A stretch of 64,000 nt of DNA, from the NCBI RefSeq assembly GCF_002355435.1, contig NZ_AP017313.1, positions 3,348,001-3,412,000 on the forward strand. Direction: 5' to 3'. The notes under the pieces were generated by a model that saw nothing but the letters and a program-made list of their open reading frames with translations, had not been told where the DNA came from and did not search any database. Within the stretch, counting starts at the first letter, position 1, and every line of letters starts with the position of its first letter. Below, piece after piece: positions 17,813-26,767 of the stretch. The position numbers were made by a program, and so were the translations under genes. Source of the stretch: Mucilaginibacter gotjawali. Lineage in GTDB: Bacteria > Bacteroidota > Bacteroidia > Sphingobacteriales > Sphingobacteriaceae.

Positions 17813-19993
17813 TTATCGTAAATTTAGAGTTAACATTTTCTTTACTTTCTTTCGCAACCAGCTTCTTCGTTTCGGAATTTCTCCTATAATTCCGTCCAGG
17901 TTACTTTCGTCGGTTTGCGTAAGCCAGGTGTAAACAGGAATATCCGGCGTTAATGCCCTGGTTTTGTTCAAAAGGTCCCTGTCAACAGGTTGCCAGGTAT
18001 CGTTTGCGTTAAAAACCATTAGATTCAGGCTGGATTTACGGGCGACGGAAACCGGTAAACTATTTTTAGCTAAATTAGGTGTCACGTAAAGGATGAGCCT
18101 GTTGGCTGAAAGGTCTTTATTCACAAGATCATCCGGTATTTTACTATTTAGCTGAGCTACTGCCGGCAAATAACCTACAAGGGCTTCAGCAGGCACAGCC
18201 GCTGAAAAAACAGGCAAGAGTGATTCCGGAACAACCCACACCAGGTTATTATACAGCGATGAAAGATATTCATTCAGAAGTTTAATATCATCTGTTTGAA
18301 AAACATTATCTTTTGTCGTTATAAATGAAACCTGCGCCTTGCCATGTGCTTCGATACCAGCAGAAATAAAAGGGAGTATGGCATTTACAAAACGCTCGGT
18401 CAACAGGCTGCGCAAAGGCGGTTGGTAGCTTAAAGATCTGGCGTTGGATCTGATAGCTGAAATGCCTGCAACAGGTATGTTCATTATTTTGGCTGCCCTT
18501 TCCGGGCTGCGGATGGAGGAATCCATTAACTCTCGGGCTATCACAACTGAGGAAACCATTAAAAAACCAACGAAAAATGATAGCGCGATCAGCAACGCCC
18601 TGGTTGAGGCCAGCGGCTGCAAGGGAAAATACGCCTTATCCTGTACAGCAATATTTGAATTCAGGGCGAGATTACTTTGCCTGAGCCTTGCCAGATTTAA
18701 CCCTGATAAAATGGAAAGATATTCTTTTTCATCAATATCGGCCTGCCTGTCGAGCCGTTTCAGGGTTGACCCTAATGGAGCAAACTGGTCGAATTTTTTG
18801 AGGTATTCATCACTTTGCTGGTTTAGCACCGCCAGCCCGGCATTGGCCTTATCCAAACTTACAGCGTTATCAACCCATTGCTGCACCAGGCTGGTCCGTG
18901 GTACCGTTTCCAGCGTATAATTCAAACTCATGTATTGGTTTGATGCCGTTTTTAACGAATCTTCCAGTTTTTTTGCTTCCGCCAAATATTCATTCATTTT
19001 ATCAGCGTTTCCATAAATTTTGGCTCTTTCGATGTTCGCATTCGCATCACTCAAATGCTGCCTGAGCTTAATTACATCGAGGCTGTTTGTGATTTGCTTC
19101 TCGCGGGAGTTTAGCTTTTTTTCAACAAGATCCAATGCGCGCTGGCTGCCCTTTTGCGCTATCTTCTCGGCATAAATTTCCTTATCCAGTTCCTCTTTTG
19201 ACTGGGCAATATACCGGGTTTGCTCATAGTAATTAATAATCCTGTTTTGCTGGCCAAATTGCTTGATGTTATTTTCAGACCCCTGTAATTTTGCTCTTGC
19301 TTCTGCAAGCTTTGCCTCAAAATATTGTACAGCACTAAGGGTCTGATCAGCCTTAAGGCGCCTGTAGTTCGCTATAAAAATATTGCTATGAAGTTCAAGC
19401 GTACGCTGGCATACCGCCGGATCGCTGCAGGAATAAACAACCTGAATCATATCGCTCGTGCTAATACGGGTAACCACAAGGTTCGACTTCAGTTCATCAA
19501 CGCTGTAAAAAGAACCAGGTTTGCTCAAAATTTCGGCTACGATATTATCAACCTTCGAAGCATGCAAATAACTCAAATAGTCATAGATGCTTTGTGCATC
19601 TTTCATTCCTTTGGATTTTTGAAGCAAATCATTCCCGGCAACTTTTTTCAGGGCAATAAAACCATCAGCATCCAAAACCTTGGGATCTGGTTTCTTTAGC
19701 GCTAAGTGTTCTGAAAGCAAACGAATGGCAACCTCTTCCATCGTTTCGCGCGATTTTGCCGATGCCAATAAATTATCAAAAGCATTGTTTACTCCAAAAT
19801 AATCCAGTTTTTGGTCTTCGGTTGTTGTAATGGAGTATCCGCTCGCTACGCCGGTATACAATGTGGTAGTGCTGGTATACTGCTTTTTGCTATGCTTGGT
19901 TAGTAAAAATACCGTTGCTGCACATATCACAGGTACCAATATCAACCAATGGGTATATTTCAATAATAATTTTATATAATGGATCAATTTCAT
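17813..19993 (-). CDS. Polysaccharide chain-length determinant (Wzz/Wzc-like) without kinase motifs
   Basis: The 726-residue inner membrane protein has a transmembrane helix at about 13-31 and a long periplasmic region rich in coiled coil (about 220-420). A second transmembrane helix lies at about 462-484, followed by a ~230-residue cytoplasmic domain. The topology matches polysaccharide co-polymerases. The cytoplasmic part aligns in position with the BY-kinase domain of Wzc, but no Walker A motif or Tyr-rich tail is visible, so it appears to be a non-catalytic remnant. It is encoded directly after the TolC-like gene with a 4-nt overlap. It would control chain length and link polymerase to export. 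Confidence 0.82.
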   Translation of the reverse strand: MKLIHYIKLLLKYTHWLILVPVICAATVFLLTKHSKKQYTSTTTLYTGVASGYSITTTEDQKLDYFGVNNAFDNLLASAKSRETMEEVAIRLLSEHLALKKPDPKVLDADGFIALKKVAGNDLLQKSKGMKDAQSIYDYLSYLHASKVDNIVAEILSKPGSFYSVDELKSNLVVTRISTSDMIQVVYSCSDPAVCQRTLELHSNIFIANYRRLKADQTLSAVQYFEAKLAEARAKLQGSENNIKQFGQQNRIINYYEQTRYIAQSKEELDKEIYAEKIAQKGSQRALDLVEKKLNSREKQITNSLDVIKLRQHLSDANANIERAKIYGNADKMNEYLAEAKKLEDSLKTASNQYMSLNYTLETVPRTSLVQQWVDNAVSLDKANAGLAVLNQQSDEYLKKFDQFAPLGSTLKRLDRQADIDEKEYLSILSGLNLARLRQSNLALNSNIAVQDKAYFPLQPLASTRALLIALSFFVGFLMVSSVVIARELMDSSIRSPERAAKIMNIPVAGISAIRSNARSLSYQPPLRSLLTERFVNAILPFISAGIEAHGKAQVSFITTKDNVFQTDDIKLLNEYLSSLYNNLVWVVPESLLPVFSAAVPAEALVGYLPAVAQLNSKIPDDLVNKDLSANRLILYVTPNLAKNSLPVSVARKSSLNLMVFNANDTWQPVDRDLLNKTRALTPDIPVYTWLTQTDESNLDGIIGEIPKRRSWLRKKVKKMLTLNLR

Positions 19994-20757
19994 TTTTTTA
20001 ATATAAGCTGTTGAAACGGCACCCCAACCAATGGTTCCATTTGGTAATACGCCGTACTGAATTCCCTTTTAGCTTCTTCATAGTCGGCTCGGGCATTCAC
20101 TTCAATCGATTTTAACCTTGATAATTCACCAATATCAATTGCACCATCTTTAAACTGTTTTTCAGCTATTGAATATTGATTTATTGCTGATGCTTTGGCT
20201 TCGCTCCGGATAGAAAGCAGGTTGCTATTGTAAATCAAAGTGTAATAAAGCTGTATCACTACCTGTTTCAATTCTTCAATAGCCTGGTCTCTTTTATCTA
20301 TTGTAGAAGTAATGGTATTTTTAAAAGATGCCATTCGTGATTTCCTGGTCATCAATTCAGACAAGGGAAGATTAATTTGCACGCCAAACCTGAGACCATT
20401 GGAAATATTAGATGAGTTAACAACGCCGGGTGTGGTATTATCTGCCGTTACAATACTCTGGTTACCAGCCGAGTAATTAACAAAGCCAACCATGTTGTTT
20501 GTCCATAAATTTTTATTGGTCGCCATTTGATCCTGTGCAACCCTTATAAGGTCAGCCTGGAACTTAACGGCAGAGGAATTTTTGACAGCCAGGGATAGTA
20601 TACTGTCAAGCGGGATTAATTGTTCCTGCAACTCTTTGTGTTCATCAATAAACACCAGTTCGCTTTTTACCTGCGGCTTTGATACCTGAGCATTAACGCC
20701 CTGGCAAAAAAATGCAAGCAATAATAAAGTATAAATGTTTTTTGATCTCGTTTTCAT
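19990..20757 (-). CDS. Short TolC-like outer membrane efflux protein
   Basis: This 255-residue secreted protein has a signal peptide (cleavage near GVNA-QV, about 23) followed by TolC-family helices. The region with LDSILSLAVKNS to ADLIRVAQDQ matches the first helix pair, and QFKDGAIDIGELSRLKSIEVNARADYEEA matches the later one. TolC family members normally exceed 400 residues, so this is a half-size version with apparently one structural repeat. It is the first gene of the exopolysaccharide operon and may replace a Wza-type exporter. The start is an ATG at 20757. Confidence 0.78.
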   Translation of the reverse strand: MKTRSKNIYTLLLLAFFCQGVNAQVSKPQVKSELVFIDEHKELQEQLIPLDSILSLAVKNSSAVKFQADLIRVAQDQMATNKNLWTNNMVGFVNYSAGNQSIVTADNTTPGVVNSSNISNGLRFGVQINLPLSELMTRKSRMASFKNTITSTIDKRDQAIEELKQVVIQLYYTLIYNSNLLSIRSEAKASAINQYSIAEKQFKDGAIDIGELSRLKSIEVNARADYEEAKREFSTAYYQMEPLVGVPFQQLILKK

Positions 20758-21194
20758 AGGCGTTTAAATCAAATCCTTAAAAAAAGACAAAGGTTCAAAT
20801 ATTGAACTGGTTCCATGCTCACTAAAACCCCGCGCCGACCGTTGTTTTATATCACACCGCTTTTTTTTAACTGATTATTTGTCTATCAATTTATACGGAT
20901 TGTTTTTGATAAATGTTCTTAAAACAAACACGCCGCTGTCGCTAATATTAAGCATTAAAATAACTTGAGGGTATCTTCATTGACTTGGATTGTCAGTTTA
21001 AGTGTTTGTAATCCACGTTTATTTTTGATTTAAATATCCTCTTCAAAAAATATAAATTCCTCCAACTTCTTCCATTCAATTACGTTAAAAAGGAAAAAAT
21101 ATTCGGGTGACAAGAAATATGCGGTTAAATATTTCTCAATTGAATAATATTAATGAATTTTTCTCGACAATTCTCCTAATAAATCAAATAAAAA
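20758..21194. other. Divergent intergenic region between the two exopolysaccharide transcription units
   Basis: This 437-bp AT-rich spacer must hold the promoters of the minus-strand export operon and of the plus-strand receiver gene. No clear TAnnTTTG box or convincing -24/-12 element was found on either strand, and no gene is seen. Confidence 0.5.
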
Positions 21195-21605
21195 ATGAAT
21201 AATTTAAATGGAAAAGCAATCAGGATACTGGTTGTGGAAGATGATCAATACATGCAGGCAATTCTGAAAGAGTTTCTAAGCGCCAAATATGAGGTGGAGA
21301 TCCAGTCAAATGGAATGGAGGCATTAGCTTTTCTGCAAAACGGCAATATCCCTGATCTGATTATTGCAGACCTAAATACGCCAAAATTGAACGGGCTTGC
21401 TTTAATTGAACAAATGAAAGTAAGTGATTTTTTTAACACGATCCCTGTAATAATCTTGTCGGGAGAGGAAAGTAGTGTAAAAAGGATTGAATGTTTAAAT
21501 AGCGGTGCTGATGATTTTATTGTAAAACCATTTAATCCGGCTGAACTTGATGCCAGAATAGGGGTAATTTTAAGACGTATGGGCAAATTGATGTTAAGCT
21601 TATGA
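21195..21605 (+). CDS. Single-domain response regulator (CheY-like)
   Basis: This 136-residue protein is a single receiver domain: the acidic pair is in VVEDDQYM, the phospho-acceptor Asp lies in LIIADLNTPKLNG, and the conserved Lys is in IVKPFNP. There is no output domain. Its stop overlaps the start of the sugar transferase gene by 4 nt (TTATGAG), so the two are coupled. The sugar transferase itself begins with a receiver-like region. It probably acts by protein contact in controlling polysaccharide synthesis (inference). Confidence 0.9.
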   Translation: MNNLNGKAIRILVVEDDQYMQAILKEFLSAKYEVEIQSNGMEALAFLQNGNIPDLIIADLNTPKLNGLALIEQMKVSDFFNTIPVIILSGEESSVKRIECLNSGADDFIVKPFNPAELDARIGVILRRMGKLMLSL

Positions 21606-22801
21606 GCGAAAATGAAATTGTACCAAATGGTACTCCAATTATAGCCCTTGTAGGGTTTGATAATGACCAGATAGAAAAATTTGTAAATTGTGATTTCCGG
21701 GAGAGGGTCCTGGTTCCATTTTCAAACGGGATGAAAATGGCTTCTGCATGGCAAGATAATAATTTGAATATAGTTGCTATCATTTCATTGAGTGAAATAA
21801 TGGCACCTTCGGGGCTTGCGCTAATCGGTGCACTAAAACAAAAAAAATTAACCGATGTACCTTTCTTTTTAGTTGTAAACCATTTGAATGCAAATTTACG
21901 GCAATTGGCGTTAACTTCAGGAATTGTTGACGTTTTTAAGGCTCCATTAAAAACCGTTAAATTAGAAAAAAGGATCAACTTCCTGATCGATAACTGGGAC
22001 GAGCTAAAAACAAATATTCATTCAGCAAACCCGGAAAACAGGGGGATAGGGTTTTGGAAAAGAAGTTTCGACTTATTTTTTGCAGGGATGGCGCTTTTGA
22101 TGCTTTCGCCAGTATTTTTGATTATTTATTTACTAATCAAATTGGAATCTAAGGGGCCTGCTTTTTATTATTCATTAAGGGTTGGCACCGGCTACAGGGT
22201 TTTTAAATTTTTTAAATTCAGGTCAATGTATGTTAATGCCGATCAACGTTTAAAGGATCTGAAACACCTAAACCAGTATAATATTGACGCTGCGGGCGAA
22301 AAAGCAGACATCGCAGTAAAAACAGGCTTGTGCAGCGAATGCGCTACCTTTGGAAAATGTCAGTTCCCGCTTTTTGCGGACAATATTCAATGGTGCGAGC
22401 GGGATTTTATTGATAATAAAAAAACAAGCGCAAGTTCTGCGTTCTTCAAAATCAAGAACGATCCGCGTATAACCAAAATTGGCAACTTTATACGAAATAC
22501 GAGCATTGACGAGCTTCCTCAATTATGGAATGTGATCATTGGCGATATGAGTATTGTGGGCAACAGGCCCTTACCGCTTTATGAAGCGGAAAAATTAACA
22601 ACCGATAAATATGTATTGCGGTTTTCGGCTCCTGCGGGCATAACCGGCTTATGGCAGGTTGAAAAACGCGGGAAGGGTGAAATGAGTGAAGAAGAAAGAT
22701 TAATGCTGGATAATGTTTATGCACAGAATCATAGCTTTAAGAATGACCTAAAACTAATTTTAAAAACAATACCGGCCCTCTTTCAAAAAGAAAACGTTTA
22801 A
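21602..22801 (+). CDS. Polyprenyl-phosphate sugar transferase with receiver-like N-terminus
   Basis: The 399-residue protein starts with ~130 residues that resemble a receiver-like alpha/beta fold but lack the acidic pocket. A transmembrane helix follows (about 160-182), then the bacterial sugar transferase domain (PF02397 type) with KFFKFRSMY, NDPRITKIGNFIRNTSIDELPQLWNV and GNRPLPLYEAE. This family primes exopolysaccharide synthesis by loading the first sugar phosphate onto undecaprenyl phosphate. Between the two conserved halves is an insert with four cysteines (CSEC, then C-x-F, then WCERDF, about 238-263) that could bind metal. It is translationally coupled to the preceding receiver gene. 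Confidence 0.9.
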   Translation: MSENEIVPNGTPIIALVGFDNDQIEKFVNCDFRERVLVPFSNGMKMASAWQDNNLNIVAIISLSEIMAPSGLALIGALKQKKLTDVPFFLVVNHLNANLRQLALTSGIVDVFKAPLKTVKLEKRINFLIDNWDELKTNIHSANPENRGIGFWKRSFDLFFAGMALLMLSPVFLIIYLLIKLESKGPAFYYSLRVGTGYRVFKFFKFRSMYVNADQRLKDLKHLNQYNIDAAGEKADIAVKTGLCSECATFGKCQFPLFADNIQWCERDFIDNKKTSASSAFFKIKNDPRITKIGNFIRNTSIDELPQLWNVIIGDMSIVGNRPLPLYEAEKLTTDKYVLRFSAPAGITGLWQVEKRGKGEMSEEERLMLDNVYAQNHSFKNDLKLILKTIPALFQKENV

Positions 22802-23035
22802 AATAAATATTATTATCCGATACATAACAATGACAATGCATGTACGGAGCTTGATATCTAAATTAAATTAAAAATCTTCATCAAAATATAATCTTAAATT
22901 CCGTGTTAAACGCGTCACCTGTGGCGTTGTCGACTAGTGAATTAAAGATTTTCCTGGTTGACGGGCGATTTTTGCACGAACATGTACCAGCAACACTTGA
23001 ATCTCCGGGAGTTCCGAAAATAATTTAATTTGAAA

Positions 23036-23158
23036 ATGGAGCAGTTTTCATTGCTCCACGTTTTGATAAAACCCGACACTATATTTCTTGAGCATGAAAT
23101 GAATAAGCTTTCCGGGCTGGAAATATTAAATTGCCAGGAAGTAAAGTCGGATTTATAG
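23036..23158 (+). pseudogene. Fragment resembling a LytTR-type response regulator receiver
   Basis: A 40-codon frame contains DTIFLEHEMNKLSGLEIL, which mirrors the phospho-acceptor region of Bacteroidota receivers (D-x-I/V-FLDIEMP-x-LSGLE). The acceptor Asp is replaced by Glu-His and the Pro by Asn, and nothing of the rest of the fold remains. It is probably a decayed fragment; a small functional peptide is less likely. Confidence 0.35.
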
Positions 23159-23388
23159 CATTGCGCCTCTCCTACCTCGCCGTTAAATCTTAACCTGCCT
23201 CTGAAAAAAAATGATGGCGTAATGAATCACTTTTTTCCCTTTGCATAGGTTTTATTTTTTCGGGCATGAACTTAATGTCGCTCACCATTCGACCCGTGGC
23301 TCACCTTTTTCTTTCTTAAATAGAGATTTTTCCAGATACTGGAATTATTTCAATAATAAAACAACTGATTATCAAGCTTTTAATTAGA

Positions 23389-23405
23389 TGGCATATTTAT
23401 GGCAA
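23389..23405 (+). promoter_or_regulatory. Possible sigma-54 promoter of the GT4/acyltransferase unit
   Basis: TGGCATATTTATGGCAA has GG at 23390-23391 and GC at 23402-23403 with the required 10-nt spacing and a TGGCA-type -24 box. The -12 box is TGGCA instead of TTGCA. Transcription would start near 23415. This is weaker than the LruC match. Confidence 0.35.
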
Positions 23406-23502
23406 TTGTGGTTTCAAATAATCATAAAAAATAAAGATCATGGACATGTTATTAACCGACTCTCTTTTCCCAACCAACCAGGAAGTGTTTGCAAAAGTAA
23501 AC

Positions 23503-24642
23503 ATGAGAATAGCTATCGAAGTTCAACGGGTTTTCAGGCCCCGCAAACACGGGATGGATGTTGTAGCACATGAATTATTAAAAAGGCTGCCCTTTATTGA
23601 GAACGGCATTGATTATCATGTAATGGTAAAGCAAGACACTGACAGGTGTTTGTCAACCATCCAGAACAGGGTTATCCATACCATCCGTAAGGCGCCTTAC
23701 TTTATCTGGGAACAATTTTTATTACCCAAAGCTTGCCAGGAAGTAAAAGCCGATATATTGCACTGCACAGCCAACACAGCGCCGTTAAACCTAAATGTAC
23801 CTTTGATTTTAACTTTACACGATGTAATTTTCCTTGAACAATCAAACCTGTTATCAAAAGCAAGCTGGTACCAGCGCCTGGGAAACCTTTACAGGAAACT
23901 GATCGTTTCAACAATTGCTAAGAAAGCTGTACGCATCATTACCGTATCTGAGTTTCAAAAAAACATCATCATTGAAAAACTTGGTATCGCGGCAGATAAA
24001 ATTACTGTTATACACAACGGCGCAGACGAACGCTTTTTTGAACAATGCAGCGACGGTCACATTGCAGATGTGATGAAAAAATTTGAATTGCTAAGAGGCT
24101 ATATCTTTTTTATGGCCAATACCGAACCACGGAAAAATACTTTGGGTGTTTTAAATGCTTATGCAGAGCTTTTAGAAAAAAATCCATCGGCGCCAAGGTT
24201 AGTAATGAAAGGACTTAAAGCAGAACAATTACAGCAAATGTTAACAGACTTGAAACTTGAATGGCTTAAAAAACATATTGACCTGATCGGCTACGTTGAT
24301 TACGCTGATTTGCCTGCTATATACCAGGGTGCGTCTATGTTATGGTTCCCGTCATTCAGCGAAGGCTTTGGTTTACCTATAGTTGAAGCAATGGCTGGTG
24401 GTGTGCCGGTAATTACCTCTTCTGTATCATGCATGCCCGAAATTGCTGGCGACGCAGCCATCCTTATCGACCCTAAAAAACCATCCGAAATTGCCGCTGC
24501 TGCGCAAATGATTTTAAATAATAGCGAACTTGCTGAAAGTTTATCAATTGCCGGTAAAAAAAGAGCATCTTTATTTACCTGGAATGCAGCTACAAAAAAA
24601 ACAGTTGAAGTTTATCACGAAGTAGAAAAAATGATCGCATAA
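23503..24642 (+). CDS. Glycosyltransferase family 4
   Basis: This 379-residue GT-B enzyme opens [19 protein letters not shown], followed by the acceptor-side [20 protein letters not shown]. The donor-side Glycos_transf_1 domain has [11 protein letters not shown] (about 205) and the [18 protein letters not shown] block containing the E-x7-E pair (about 282-294). The ATG at 23503 fits the start of the fold. An in-frame ATG at 23440 would add 21 residues of unlikely sequence, and neither start has a clear ribosome binding site. The stop codon overlaps the ATG of the following acyltransferase frame (TAATG). It probably adds a sugar of the exopolysaccharide repeat. Confidence 0.87.
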   Translation: MRIAIEVQRVFRPRKHGMDVVAHELLKRLPFIENGIDYHVMVKQDTDRCLSTIQNRVIHTIRKAPYFIWEQFLLPKACQEVKADILHCTANTAPLNLNVPLILTLHDVIFLEQSNLLSKASWYQRLGNLYRKLIVSTIAKKAVRIITVSEFQKNIIIEKLGIAADKITVIHNGADERFFEQCSDGHIADVMKKFELLRGYIFFMANTEPRKNTLGVLNAYAELLEKNPSAPRLVMKGLKAEQLQQMLTDLKLEWLKKHIDLIGYVDYADLPAIYQGASMLWFPSFSEGFGLPIVEAMAGGVPVITSSVSCMPEIAGDAAILIDPKKPSEIAAAAQMILNNSELAESLSIAGKKRASLFTWNAATKKTVEVYHEVEKMIA

Positions 24643-24724
24643 TGAGTATCAGGAAAAGAATATTCGACAAAGTAAGTGTCCTGTCTATCGATTACTACGA
24701 CAGGCAACCTCAATCAAAAAAGAA

Positions 24725-25294
24725 TTGTATTTTATTTATTGGGTGTTATTAAAGGCAACTTTAAGCGCAGGGTTACATGTCATTAACGCCGCATACAGGC
24801 TTCGCAATTGTACAAAAGGGCGTATGGTTACGGTAAAAGGCCGATTAAAAATAGCAGCAAAAGGCAATATTATTATCGGCAATGGTTGCCGGATATGGTC
24901 GCATATCGGAACCACCCAAATCTCAGCAGGGCCGAGGGCAACCATAGAGGTTGGCGAAAACACTTTTATCAATACCGGCACCATTATCACTTCAAGAAAA
25001 CACATACAAATTGGTAAAAATTGCCAGATCGCCAACCAGGTAATTATGATGGATGACGATTTTCATGATGTTACCGTAAGGGAGTCAAAAAGCGGAAAAG
25101 ACAATATCATAATAGGTGATAATGTGTGGATAGCTACCAGGGCGGTAATATTAAAAGGGGTTACTATAGGTGAAGGGGCAGTAGTTGCCGCCGGATCGGT
25201 TGTTACAAAGGATGTACCTGCATACACGCTGGTCGGCGGTGTGCCTGCTAAATTCATAAAGACAATTTCACAAAATAATACTATTGAAAATTAG
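24725..25294 (+). CDS. Hexapeptide-repeat acyltransferase (main frame; 5' end lies in another frame)
   Basis: This is a left-handed beta-helix acyltransferase with isoleucine-patch repeats ([10 protein letters not shown], then [27 protein letters not shown]), a catalytic-type His in DDDFHD, and the closing [29 protein letters not shown] typical of maltose/galactoside O-acetyltransferase relatives. It probably acetylates a sugar of the polysaccharide. The frame has no good start: the first usable codon is TTG at 24725. A better start is the ATG at 24642, overlapping the GT4 stop, which reads 28 codons to the slippery heptamer A_AAA_AAG (24716-24722). A -1 shift there, or one extra A, joins the frames into a 217-residue protein. 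Confidence 0.82.
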   Translation: MYFIYWVLLKATLSAGLHVINAAYRLRNCTKGRMVTVKGRLKIAAKGNIIIGNGCRIWSHIGTTQISAGPRATIEVGENTFINTGTIITSRKHIQIGKNCQIANQVIMMDDDFHDVTVRESKSGKDNIIIGDNVWIATRAVILKGVTIGEGAVVAAGSVVTKDVPAYTLVGGVPAKFIKTISQNNTIEN

Positions 25295-25786
25295 AGCGTC
25301 AGATTGACCAAAAAATAAATGCGACCCCACTATCGGGGCAGCTATAAATTTGCGGCGAGTCATCGACCCTGCCAACTCTTAAAACAGTTAATATTACGTA
25401 CATTACGGTATACTGTTTATTACCCACCGAAATACCCGCAATTTTAATACTGAAGGATTGCAAATTTTATTTAGTAAAAACGGCAATATATTTTTCGGGA
25501 ATTAAACCTGCTTACTACAAAACCTCCTTTTCTATTCATTAATAATGCTATAGTAAAACAAGGAAAAATTGCCGGAATTGGTTTTCCCTGAGAGCAGAGG
25601 CTACTCTTAATCTTATTAACCGAAGGGGTGCTTGTAAGACCAGCTCCGCACAGTTTACTTTAATGTTGTTATATAAATTTGATCTACATTACTAATAATG
25701 CTGTCTCAAGTCATTTTATAGCCAGCAGCAATAGCCTAATTTTATTTAGTTAATTATAGGACAGAAACATTGATGGAGGTAACAAA
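25295..25786. other. Gene-free region carrying repeat copy B
   Basis: About 490 bp with no intact gene. It contains the diverged repeat described at 25571-25735. A short GC hairpin (CCCC, five-base loop, GGGG, about 25324-25337) after the acyltransferase may be a weak terminator. Confidence 0.45.
25571..25735 (+). repeat. Diverged dispersed repeat, copy B
   Basis: This is the counterpart of 8111-8290 in the same orientation, with shared blocks CCTGAGAGCAGAGGCTACT, GCACAGTTTACTTTA and TAATAATGCT. It ends about 50 bp before a small membrane-protein gene. The two copies flank the LruC gene and exopolysaccharide locus. Confidence 0.5.
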
Positions 25787-25921
25787 ATGAAACATTTATC
25801 AAGGTTAAGGCAAAGGGATAATGGGAAATTGAATCCTTATCCATTGTTTTTATTGGTCTTACTAATACTCCTTATCATTTTTATTGTTTTCCATTTTTTC
25901 TTCAAAAATCCCGTTTTTTGA
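25787..25921 (+). CDS. Small single-pass membrane protein (44 aa)
   Basis: An ATG preceded by a good Shine-Dalgarno sequence (TGGAGG, 7 nt upstream, unusual in this window) opens a 44-codon frame. The product has a basic N-terminus (KHLSRLRQR), a single hydrophobic helix of ~22 residues (FLLVLLILLIIFIVFHFFF) and a short C-terminal tail. The family is not recognised. The ribosome binding site and clean membrane-helix composition argue that it is real. Confidence 0.6.
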   Translation: MKHLSRLRQRDNGKLNPYPLFLLVLLILLIIFIVFHFFFKNPVF

Positions 25922-25987
25922 AGAAACATGTTAAAAACGCTGCATTATTAATAAAGTAAATTTTAATGAATAGTAAAAGCTTTTATC

Positions 25988-26176
25988 ATGCCCTGGAATG
26001 AAAATAATTATCCTGTGTCGATGAAAAACCTGCCGGTTGCAATCAGGAATAAAGCCATTGAAATAGCCAATGCAATCCTTGAAGACGGGCATACCGATGA
26101 AGGAATAGCTATCGCAACCGGTATAAGCCGGGCTAAAGATTGGGTAAAAAATCATCGCTCTGCACGAAAAAGATAA
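25988..26176 (+). CDS. Small conserved-type cytoplasmic protein (62 aa)
   Basis: This 62-residue protein begins MPWNENNYPVSMKNLP and continues with a helical NKAIEIANAIL segment and a GIAIATGISRAKDWVK ending. The pattern is familiar from small uncharacterised proteins of Bacteroidota and Proteobacteria that share the MPW-YP-SMKNL opening. The function is unknown. No partner gene is adjacent; the upstream neighbour is the 44-residue membrane protein. Confidence 0.7.
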   Translation: MPWNENNYPVSMKNLPVAIRNKAIEIANAILEDGHTDEGIAIATGISRAKDWVKNHRSARKR

Positions 26177-26397
26177 AATATCGCAATCAGCTTATATTAC
26201 ACCCTGAACGGATTTATTTCCGGTATATGCCAACGGTCAGGTTTATTGTGCACGGGGGCAACGCGCTTATCTTATCCATTTAAATGAATACATTAGCGCA
26301 AAGGCCTCATTTGTTGGCGCGTAGTTTCCGTTGCGTCAGTACAGCGGATTTGTCTTTGGTGATAACCCGATAGATTACACGCAGATTACTAGAATTA

Positions 26398-26502
26398 CGC
26401 AATTATTTGATTTTTTAAAATTGCCTTAAAATTAAAAAAACACTTAAAATCAGCGACTTTAAGCGTTTTCAATCTTCGTTAGTAACGATTCAGCGGAGAG
26501 CT
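26398..26502 (-). repeat. Remnant of a tRNA-Ser 3' end with its terminator (left copy)
   Basis: This segment matches 53783-53875 in order and orientation: TTGATTTTT-AAAATTG-CTTAAAA, then an A-rich hairpin ending TTTAAGCGTTTT (26436-26469), then GCGGAGAGCT (26493-26502), which is the last ten bases of the tRNA-Ser gene in complement. The rest of the tRNA is missing. The two copies are 27.4 kb apart and bracket the T2SS/RHS region, so this may be an attachment-site remnant or a decayed duplicate tRNA locus. Confidence 0.6.
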
Positions 26503-26767
26503 ATGGAACAAAAACAAACTAAGTGCGCCCTCAATATCAGCATTTTATAATTTTATAATTCGGCCAGGTCACCGAATGGATAACTTTCAAAATAAACCAC
26601 ACAACGCTATTTCTTATTAATTAAAATAAAGATACAATCTAGTTCTAAAACAGGCAAAAGAAAGAAAAGATAGTCGCCAGAAACCCATTTTTACAACGAG
26701 GGGAAAAAAATAACATTTGGCCATTTCCGTGTTTTTATTACCAATTAAACATGTAAATTAGGCCTTA

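Larger units (their letters stand above)
22802..23502. other. Decayed intergenic region
   Basis: About 700 bp without an intact gene. Short open stretches at about 22910-23028 and 23036-23158 look like remnants of larger genes. A possible sigma-54 promoter lies at 23389-23405. Confidence 0.45.

Noticed and set aside
20820..20850. GC-N10-CC on the plus strand as a sigma-54 promoter for the minus-strand polysaccharide operon
   Set aside because: Spacing fits, but the -24 box would read GGGTTT and the -12 box AGCAT, too far from consensus.
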